Source: Amia ocellicauda (taxonomy: Eukaryota; Chordata; Actinopteri; Amiiformes; Amiidae). From it: DNA of 64,000 bases. Positions 1 to 10,200 of this stretch are shown here, piece by piece; the first letter of the stretch is position 1; each line of letters opens with the position of its first letter. A program made the translations under genes and the position numbers. The DNA lies in the NCBI RefSeq assembly GCF_036373705.1, contig NC_089856.1, positions 14,600,501 through 14,664,500 of the forward strand, read 5' to 3'. The notes under the pieces are model-generated. The model had not been told where the DNA came from. It searched no databases and saw nothing but the letters and a program-made list of their open reading frames with translations.

Positions 1-1360
1 TGGTTGTGTCTTAATGTGCACAAGAGAGACGGAGAGCATGTGTGTGTGAGTGAGAATCTTTCACAGTTATTGCCACAGTGATTATTGCAGGCTATAGCTG
101 CAATGAGGACTCTTGTTCTGGGCTCTCAATGCCTAGGCATCGATTTTACTATCCAAAAGCAGCAGCAGGCATGTGTGTGTGCAGGCATGCATACACGTGC
201 GTGTGCATGCTTGTGTGTGTGCATGTAACTGTATGTGTGTGTAGCTTTAAGACCGGCAACAGCAAAGCAGCTGTGAGGTTCATTATGTAACCTTGCCTGT
301 GTCCTTCGAAGGGCAAACTTTAATAAAAGTCTAACTAGCGATGGATGGATGGATGCATGCATGCATGTATTTGCCGGTGGAAGATAAGAGCTGGTCACAA
401 GATGCACTAGGTTCTAGGCCCAGATTTACATGTGGTAACCTGACTGTAGATTGGTGACTCAGCAGGGGTTTGGGTCAGTTGTATCGGTTTGGAACAGTTA
501 GGTCAGAAACTGCTCTGAGGAGCATGGTCGCGTGGACACCGATGCACTCAAAATGCTTACGAAATCACACCACTCAGCACATTCCCTCCTCCTCAACAAC
601 AACAACAATAATAACAGCAGTCACAGGGATCAGAGCAATGCTACTGCAGGATGCAGTGGTTCAGTGACTTGTGATTTTTGTCTGATTTGTATAGCTTTTG
701 GAAGGGAGAAAACCATCTCTGGGGGTCAAAGGTCTGATGGTTTTTCTCTTTTGGGGAGTTTCTCTCCTGTGTGCCTCATGGTTGTATGTTGATTCCTGTG
801 CTTCTGCGATGACCTTGACAGTTTTACACCTGTGAAAGGGGCCTTGAGAAGGGCGTTCTATCAAATAAACATTGAATTGGATTATGGGTGTAGCTATAAA
901 CACTGCTGGTTTGTGGCTCCTAGGGGCCAAGCCTGCCACACCACTCTTGCACACCAATGTGCTGTGGGAGGGAGACTCACCGGTGGCCCAGTAGTTCAGT
1001 CTCCTTTCCAGGCTCTGAGGTCCTGTGATGGGAAGATGGTGGGATCAGCTCATTGTTGAGCAGTTCCTTTAATCTATATGGATTCCTAAGAGATCTATAT
1101 ATATGTGTTTGTGTGTGTGTATGTACATAATATATATATGTGTGTGTGTGTATAAATATGTATATATGTTGTAATTAGTTTGTTTTTTCCTGACTTTTTT
1201 TTCCCCCTGAATCCAGTCTGGATTGTTCTGTACAGGTGGTTGTTTTTTTATGTGTCCTGTGAGGTGGGGGGGCAGCAGATAGGGTAACTTTCCCTTGAAA
1301 ATACTATTAAGGAAAAGAGAGTTCAATATAGTGCAATACACAAGCAACACGTCCTGCAAA
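1..1360. other. Upstream intergenic spacer
   Basis: No coding exon is recognisable on either strand. The stretch holds TG/CA-rich microsatellite (around 170-245 and 1105-1160), a short GGAT/GCAT tandem run near 340-368, and a retroposon-like tail near 800-885. Open frames here are low-complexity and overlap repeats, so none is called. Confidence 0.6.
800..885 (+). repeat. Retroposon (LINE/SINE) 3' tail
   Basis: The sequence reads as a L2/CR1-like or SINE 3' tail: a 'ccttgagaagggcg' segment, then 'tcaaataaacattgaattgg'. This kind of A/T-rich ending with an AATAAA-like core is common to fish retroposons. The 5' boundary cannot be seen. Family assignment is inferred from memory of such tails, not from an alignment. 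Confidence 0.4.
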
Positions 1361-1379
1361 CTTTTAAACTGGATGTGGC

Positions 1380-1848
1380 TCGCTCTCTGTCTCGTGTTCC
1401 GCTTTTGCGCCATCCCGTCCTTGCAGCCCTGCGCCCATGTGCTCGGCCCGCTGTCAGCCATGCTGCGGCGTTGGGGGCGGGATCCCGGAAGCAGAAACGG
1501 CGGTATCACGAGCGGAAAGGGTCTATCTGTCAACTGTGGCGGAATTGACTGACAGTATTCTCCGCCAATGTGGAGGCTGAGATTGGTGGCTCAGTGGTGT
1601 TGGGGGGGAGGTGTATGTGTGCGCGAGTGTTTGAGAGGGAGGAGGCAAGGAGGGGAAGAGAGTGAGAGTGAAGGCCGGTTGAAATACTTTTTTTTTTTTT
1701 TGCATGCTCGTCTGTTTTGCCGAATTGCTTTATTTAATTTATTTCAAAACTTTTATTTATTTATTTAACACCCGTTAAGATTCGGACAAATTAAACGGCG
1801 ACACGGGTAGTGGGGGATTGGAGACTGGTTTCGTGGCGTGGACGGAGA
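1380..1848 (+). promoter_or_regulatory. LARP4: LARP4 promoter and 5' UTR
   Basis: A CpG-richer stretch lies directly upstream of the LARP4 start codon. It contains a GC box (gggggcggg, 1473-1481), an ETS/GABP-type site (ccggaagc, 1485-1492) and a CCAAT near 1564. No TATA box is placed convincingly. These fit a TATA-less housekeeping promoter. The start of transcription is not defined by sequence alone. Confidence 0.55.
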
Positions 1849-1866
1849 ATGCTGCTGTTTGTGGAG
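1849..1866 (+). CDS. LARP4: LARP4 coding exon 1
   Basis: Encodes only MLLFVE, then a GTAAGA donor. These six residues match the N-terminus known for LARP4 and separate it from LARP4B. The start has A at -3. Exon 2 resumes with VTSKG; mammalian LARP4, as I recall it, has one extra Gln at this junction. Confidence 0.85.
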
Positions 1867-4800
1867 GTAAGAAGACGTGCGTGTCGCGTCGGGGTTTAAA
1901 GTGCGGGCTGGGACTCGCGGCGGCAGGGCGGGCTGCATGGACCCGGCACAGGCAGGTCCATGTGACTGGGCTAACACAAGGCCTCAGAGCCGGCCTCCCT
2001 GACCCCTGTGCCACCACAGACCACTGAAACAACCCGGAGCTCTATTCCAAGCCCGAAGTGCCCTACACTCTTACATTTTAATATTTCAGTGACTTCAAAG
2101 CGCGAGAGGGAGAGCACGCGTGTAACATGGCGTGTTAGCGGAGCGTATCCTTACAACCCAACCCCCACGCATTACGCGGCTCCCAGGTCTGTCGCGGTTA
2201 TACTCGGCTAAGTTGCCCAAGTCGGGTTTTTCTTGACTTTTTATTTGTAAGGATGTTATTTATTTGCTGAAGAGTTTGAATCGACCATAAATGAGTGTGT
2301 GTGTGAGAGAACAAAACTGGATATACCCTTCAGTCTTCCAACCCGTCCGCCGTTCCCGAGTCTTCTCAACACAGTCAGACTCTTCTGCCCGTGTATTAAA
2401 TATTTTTGTGTTTCAAGTCTCCTGTCCTGTTCTCGCTGGCCCTCTCTGTGAGGCATGACAGATATACAGGTCTAAATGTTCCTGTGAATATACACCAAGG
2501 GGCTGTGAAGGTCGTATCTGTACTATATATATATATTTGTTTTGTTTTTTTGTTATGCCAGTGGATTATATCTTATTGTACTTGATCTTAGTGTGTGTGT
2601 GTATATGTATGTAATATATATATACACGCCATCCATACTCGGAAATATATATTTTAGTCGGCTAACTGTAATTGCGGGAGTCTGCTTGCAGCGGTGTGTG
2701 CGCGCGGTGCGCTGGCTCGAGGTTCGTATTGGAGCCCGTAGAAGCACGAGCGCGCCTGCACCGGGGCTCGCTCTTTTCGGAGGGTGACGTCATTCTTCCG
2801 TGTCTCCCAGCTGGTTGCATTTTGCTTTAACTAGGGAATACACTCCCGGGTGCTTTTTTCCCGGGGTTTTGGGATTGTTGTTTTTAAAATTCCGGGATTA
2901 AAAAGAGCTTCCCAGATAACACACACATTATTACGTTGATGCAACGCTGGGTTATTTTTAAATGTAATAATTATAATGCAACTAACAGAATTAACGAAAA
3001 CAACAAAACTAATAGCCTATTGCTTTCTTAAGTACGTTAACGTTTTTATTTATGTATCACGCCATGGATCGCATTGAATGTTAAACAGATTGTTGTAGTA
3101 CTAAGTAGACTAGAGTCTCGGAGATGAGACGAATGCATTATTAGACGAACTATAATGTAGAATATATACTACACTAATATATAAAAAAACATTATGTACT
3201 AGAATAATCCATGCTTTTTATGTAACGATCGAGAAAACCTAGTTAGGCCGTGAATTTAGACAAATTGCACATTTGCGCACAAAACAGCCACAAGCACTAG
3301 ACGACTACTACTAATACACTAAAACATACAATGAGCAGTTAAACATTATATACAATAGGCCTATGGTTTGTAGGTTTTATTTGTTTCTTAATACAGCAAT
3401 TTTAGACCAAAGCGTATGTTGTGTACAGAACACAGTGCGGCTAAAATGCGATTTCGGACTCCACACTGGTTTGGTAGAGTTGACATCAGAAAGTTAATGT
3501 TAATTGTAGGTACAGCCCCCGTCCCCCTGCGCTTTCAAAGAGGAACCATTCTGTGTTGATGCAGTTCATCACGCATCAGCAGCAGCGTCTTGTCGCTCAC
3601 GCAGCTCATGAACTTCAGCTGCTCCTTTAAAGCTGCAGTCCGCGGGACCCTAGCAGTGCCTTCCTCTGCTCATCTCGGGCTGGAATCTGCTGGTGGTTGT
3701 ACTTCAGATTGACATTTTGAACAGATGACGAGTCTCTCTGTATTAATTCTTGAACATTTTCTTTTATAAATGGCTTACAGCACGGAGTACAATAATTACT
3801 GCGCCGTCACATTTTTCATTAGCAATAGTCCCGTGATCCCGGGTATTTCAAGTTTTCAATCCCGCTATTTCGGGACTAGAAAATTGGATTCCCTAGCTTT
3901 AACCCATATTTATTGACCAGTGGGACTATTATTATTCCCCAACTCAGTGTTCTGACATAATCAGAATAAACTCCAATATATAACCCTTTATGTATGTGCA
4001 TATATAGTTGTGTAACTTCTGTTTGTCCAAGGCCACTCCCATTCAAAGAAGATACAAGTTTCAGTGTCAAAGGCTGACAGTAGGAACAGTGATTTGTGTT
4101 TGTAACGATTAACTTGTACCCTGAAACCTAGTTTTGACAGCCCGTCTAAAATTATATTTTCTCCAGTAAAATAAAATCGCCTTGTCTAGCATTATGATAA
4201 AGGCAGGTAAACTGGCATCTGAATCTGACTGTATGGCTGGGCAGACTGCAGTGCGGGCCCTGGCCACAGTCTGATTTCAGTTGTACCTTTATAAAAACTG
4301 CTGTGAATGCGAGTGTCAGTACAGGCTCTGTGTGTAATCAGATTATCAGGGGTAAATGCGGCCCTATTTTAAACCTGTGTTGCCTATGGAGAGGGAAGCA
4401 GGGCTGTGTATTTATAGGTGCAGAAAGCACAGGGTCTTCTGAATGGGGCACAGAGCAGCAAGGTTGTTGCAGGCCTTGCTGCAGCCTGGCACTGAAACAG
4501 GACATCCCTGCACCAGCTTGTGATTCCTGCAGCTTGTGTCACTGTTGCAAAAATAGTGTCTCGTGGTTGCATTTTTCAAGGGCTTGTACAAGATACTTTA
4601 ACACATTTGGGTACATTATTGCAATTATAAAATTCTGTAGCCACCCTGCTGGACAGCAAGCTCTTTATTTACTGTCCTAATGATCAGCTCACATCGTGTG
4701 TCCATTTCTCCATGGCAATGCGAGTTATTCACTGTTTTATTGTATTTTGTATTGCGCTTATATTTTGTAAGTCGCCCTGGACAAGCACATCTGCTAAGAA

Positions 4801-7234
4801 ATAATTCAGAAACACAATCACAGTTTAAAGTAAAGGAAGAATCATGAGAAGTTGTATAGTGGTTTTAAAAACTGTTCTCCACAGCAGGAACTTCTATCAG
4901 ATGATGCATTTTAGGAGAAGCGTTATTGTTTCTGTAACTCTTCGTTTGTAACGTGAACTTGAATGTATGCTCCTGGGGCCGATCTGATCCAAACTCCTAA
5001 AACTGTCACCACTCTCTCTCTCAGACAGAGACTGGAATCACACACTGGTATAACAAATTATACATTTAATTTGCTTCTGTTGATTTGAACACTAAAGTTA
5101 TGCATGAAACTTCCCTTCTGGTGGCTGATGCATTGTGCTCTCTCCCCCTCTTCAGGTGACCTCGAAAGGTGCAGGCCTGAACCCTAACGCGAAGGTGTGG
5201 CAGGAGATCCCAACGGGGGGCGGTGAGGGGTCAGCCACCCCCAATGACAGCGAAGGCTCTCCATGGCCACAGGAAGCCCCCTCCCACATCCCTGAGGGTG
5301 AGCTGCACTGCTGCCCCTCGAACCCACACCAAGCCTGACCCTTTCTCTCCCTCTCAACTCTTGCATGTTTTCTACTGCTACTCGCTCATTCTTTGTCCTC
5401 TTTCCCATTGAAAATTAATTTTGTTCCTTCCTCTACCCTTCTCTCTCTCCCTCTCTCTCTGCACTGTTCTCTTACCCTCTTTCTCATTCACTTTCTCAAG
5501 GTCTTGTGCCTTTCATTTCTTTCACTCACTCTTTCTTCTTAATGAAGAAGAGTCTGGCTGCAGCTGTGCCTCACACCCCCTTCAGTGATTCCACACTGAC
5601 CCTGCTGTCTTTTCTCTCCCCGGGCAGGTTACCCAGAGGCGCCCCCTGATGGCTGTAAGCAGTATAGCATGATGTTCTCCAGCATGCCGGATAGCAGCAG
5701 CCCCAGCGATCCCCCGGAGCAGACTGTCAATGGCATGGACCCCTCTGAGCTCCCCTTCCCACTTTACGAGGGACCATCGGGCAGTGCTGGTCAGTGTAGC
5801 CGCACACATGCATGCAGTTACCTTACCTCTGACAGACAGTGCTCTCCATATACGTGCTCACTGCTGGTTGGTTGTTCGACCTTGTCATTGAGCTCAGTAC
5901 CTATTGGCGGACATTATTATTATTATTATTTATTTCTTGGCAGACGCCCTTGTCCAGGGCGACATAACAAATATATGTGCAATACAAAGTGCATTAATAC
6001 AGAGCAATTCATGGCATAATACATTTTACAAATTCACAGTTTACACAAGTGTATATGAGATATACAGTAAACAATATAACGTATTGCATCCTAGAATGAC
6101 AAAGCTGATATGTGCAGACAAGATATTAAGTCAGTTAAGAGCTAAGGGAAAGGGAGTGTAGGGGATATCAAAATAAACAATACAAGTGCAAGTAATGCAA
6201 AGGCAAGCGTATGACAAAACTAGGCCCATTGTTTCAGATCAGCTTGGTGCTGATTAGTCTACAGGGCCCACAGTGGAGATTTCTAGTTGTTCTGTGTTGT
6301 GTGGGGGGTATGGAGTTGCTTGTCCAGTCTTCTGTAGGGTAGAGTGGAGGAGTTATTGACTTGGTCTCTTTGTCTCTGTGTGTGTGTGTGTTGGTGAACT
6401 GTGTGTGCGTGTGTCCTTGCGTTTGCATATGCGTGCCTGCAGGAGAGGGCGATCTGTCAGAGGAGCAGCCTGTCCCTGCGGAGAACCTGCGCGAGTCCCT
6501 GAAGAAACAGCTGGAGTTCTGCTTCTCCAGGTGAGGGAGGGAGTGGGGGAAGCTGGGGGTGCAAGAGGTTTGCATGGGAATTTCAATATTCAAAAGTTGC
6601 ACACAGTCAATGCAGTATCAGAACATGGGGAAGTCTGGTCAGGAAGGGAGCTGTGAGGAGGGGTTAGACATGAGCCACAAAGTACACTTCTAATACTTTT
6701 CTCCCCCCCCCCCCCCCCCCACCAGAGAGAACCTGTCGAAGGACCTGTACTTGATGTCACAGATGGACAGTGACCAGTTTGTGCCCATCTGGACCATCGC
6801 CAGCATGGAGGGCATCAAGATCCTGACCACTGACCTGCAGCTCATACTGGATGTCCTGAGGTGTAGGTGTTTCATCGCCTCTTTGTGGTGGTGGTTGTTG
6901 TTGTTGTTGTTACTCCATTCTTTAAATGTACTGAAAAGCCCCCCCATGAGCTGCTCTGCTCTCCCCCACTGCAGCGTCCCCAATGGTGCAGGTGGATGAG
7001 AAGGGAGAGAAGGTGCGGCCCAACCACAAGCGCTGCATCATCATCCTGAGAGAGGTGCCCGAGACCACCCCTGTGGAGGTGAATGCACACGCCCTTTTAT
7101 ACCTGTTCTTGCATGTGTGAAAAGAGACAAAAAAAACAAAACTATAGTGTATAATATAGTTTAAAAATAATTTCACCAAAGAAACATCTAACACTCACAT
7201 CTGCTGTCTCATTCACCATTTCACATTCCTCCCT

Positions 7235-7285
<51 letters not shown>

Positions 7286-10200
7286 GAGGTGGAGGCTCTG
7301 TTCAGGCATGACAACTGTCCCAAGGTCATCAGTGTGGAGTTCGCCCATAACAACAACTGGTACATCACATTCCAGTCTGACACTGATGCACAGCAGGTGA
7401 GTCACAGTGGGCTTGTTGGGGGGGATTTTGCATTTCACTCTGGCCCGGCACACAGTCCCTGACCTCTGTCTGTATGGAGATGCCCCTGCCCTTCTGACTG
7501 GTAACTTGGCTGCACTGTGTTTGTTCTTCAGGCCTACAGGTATTTAAGGGAAGACGTGAAAACATTTCAGGGGAGACCGATCATGGTGAGTGAACTTTGA
7601 CCTCATTCCTTTAACTAGTTTTTTTGCTTTTCATTATTTAATTTGAATTAGATCATTAAATGTGCCCCCCCCCAGTGATGATCAGTATCGCGCTTCGAAG
7701 GAGACGGGCCACTGAAGCTGTGGGTGACCTCTGCTCCTTCCTCTCCTCCCCTCCTCTACTCTTATCCTACCTTTTATCTTTTCTGGCTTGCCTTTACCCT
7801 CTCTTCCTCGCCCACCCTCCCCCACCTTCTCCCGCCCTCCTTCCTTCAGCCCGTCAGCCCAGTGTGTCTTGTCCTGATGACTGCTGAGATTATGAGATCT
7901 GAGGGGAGACGGGGGTGTCCTGGACAGGCCCCTGTCACTTAGCTGCCCCACATGTGCTGCTGTGTTTTTGTGGGGCTTTCAGAGTCATGGTTATTGTGCA
8001 TCCCAGCTCTACAGAGACCCTGCTTAGTGGTGTTCCTTACTGGAGGAATCCTACTAGAGCTGCTGACCTTGTCCTCTCCTTTACAAATTACAAGTTCCTC
8101 TTGTTTGTTGTAAATGAAACCAAACAGACCATTTCCTTCTCCTGTTTCTAATCCCGTCTTGTATTTCTGTCCCTCCCCTACTCCCCCCTCCACCTCTCCT
8201 GCAGGCAAGGATAAAGGCCATCAACACATTCTTTGCGAAGAACGGGTACCGCAGCCTGGACTCCAGCGTGTTTTCACAGCAGAGCCAGAGCCCGTCCCAG
8301 TACAGCTCCCCACTCTACATGCAGCACGTGTACAGCCCACAGCAGCAGTTCCCACTTTACGGCATTGTGCCCCCCACCTGGTCCCCCTCTCCGACGCCGT
8401 ACTTCGAAACCCCCCTGGTGAGGCCCTCCATCCTGTTTGACCTGCTCACTTCAGTACACAGCACAGACACCACACACAGTGCACACACTACGCACTGCAA
8501 AATGCACACACCCTATCTCTGACCTTGTCCTTATCGGTTAATGCTGGTTCCTCAGCTTCTCTATAAAGCTGCTCTTCCTCTCTGACCCAGTGATGAGAAA
8601 TTGATGCGCATAGAGGGAATCAGGGGGGCTGTGCAGTGAAGAGTCTCGGGGGGGTCTTTATACCATACACCTTCCCTCTTTCTTCCCCCTCTCCTCTCTC
8701 GGTTCCCCCCCCCCCCCCCCCGGGTTTTGTGACCTGCTGTGCCTGACCCAGCCCAATGAGCGTTCAGATTATGAGATCTGAGGGTCAGGGGGGAAGGACG
8801 GAGTGTATACTCCAGCTCTGCTCTGCATTTATATTCTTGCTCAGGGGCCCAGTCTTGTGGTTCTGAGCTGCCAGTGTCCTAGGGTGACACTCCCATGTTA
8901 ATTATTTTTTTCTTCCTCTTCCTTCCATTTCTCCAGGCTCCTTTCCCCAACAGTGGCTTTGTGAATGGCTTCAGCTCCCCAGGGAGCTACAAGGGCAGCT
9001 CCAGTTCCCTGAACCTGGGTCGGCCCTTCAACAGGAACCGGTAAGTCCCAGAGGCAGGAAGGTTTTGGGGGGCAACAGCAGTGCTGTGTGTTGTGTACTG
9101 GGTGGGTTATGGTATAGAGCAGTATATATTGTTTAGAATACACTGGTCCTGGAGAGTGCCCCAGAGGCTCATGGGAGTAGCTCTCATAGATGCCTTTATT
9201 CTCTTCAAGAAAGGGACCGAAGAAAATATGACGACTGTAGTTCAGGGACACTACCACGACTGATAGGGAGACATTAACTGATCAGAAATGAGAAATTGAT
9301 GCCAGATTGCAGAGTCTGCTCAAACAGCATGTACTGAGGTCATGTACTGAAAGGAGCACTAAGAATTCTTCTGCAAAACCTTCCCAGATAAACCAGCACT
9401 GTGCCCCACTTCCTGCTCTGTACCACACAAAACTGGACTACAAACCTCATTGAGTGAGGTTTCAGTGTGTACACAGATTTGTGTAGTGTATATTTAACAG
9501 TATTTCAATGATTGAATCACAATGTGTTCCTGTGTATATTATCACAAAGAATCATATCTAATCATAACTAAGAAATCACATTGATTTTAATTAAAGATAT
9601 TGGCTTTATACAAATATATTTATAGAAAAAGAGATGCATTGATTTAAACATTTGTATACAGCACTTTTTACTTGATTTATATATTATATAAAGGGGACCA
9701 GATTAGCGACTGATTAATGACTTGATTGCTCCACCCCCCTCAAGAACAGCCTAGAGTAATTAAGGTGTGGCCAGGGCGCAGACCTGAAGTGGAGGGGGAT
9801 AGGCCCCCAGTGGGGAAAGTCAGTGGACAACTCTCTGCCGTAGCTGTACACTGTGCCGTGACCAACAGTCACCCTGTGCTCTCCTGACTCAGCTTGTAAC
9901 CCTTGCATGCTCTTTTTCTCTCGCTTTCTCTGTCATTACTGTCCCCACAGTGTCCCACTCTACTCAAGAAAGAATGTGATAAGTGCCTTCAGGTACAGGA
10001 TTATATCTTCCTTTCTCATCAGAATCATCATCCCATGAACGTCTGCTCTGGGCCGAACGGCCTCTGTTCTCATTACATGTCATTTACTCACTGGCTGGTC
10101 TTGGCAGCTGTACTGGGATCTGTGTGTTAGGTACTATGACTGGAGTCAGTCTGGGCTGCTGATACTGATTGGACGTGCTAGCTGTCTATCAGTCTCTCTT

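Noticed and set aside
1069..1533. 154-codon minus frame
   Set aside because: Half of it is translated TG/TA microsatellite, and it overlaps the LARP4 promoter.
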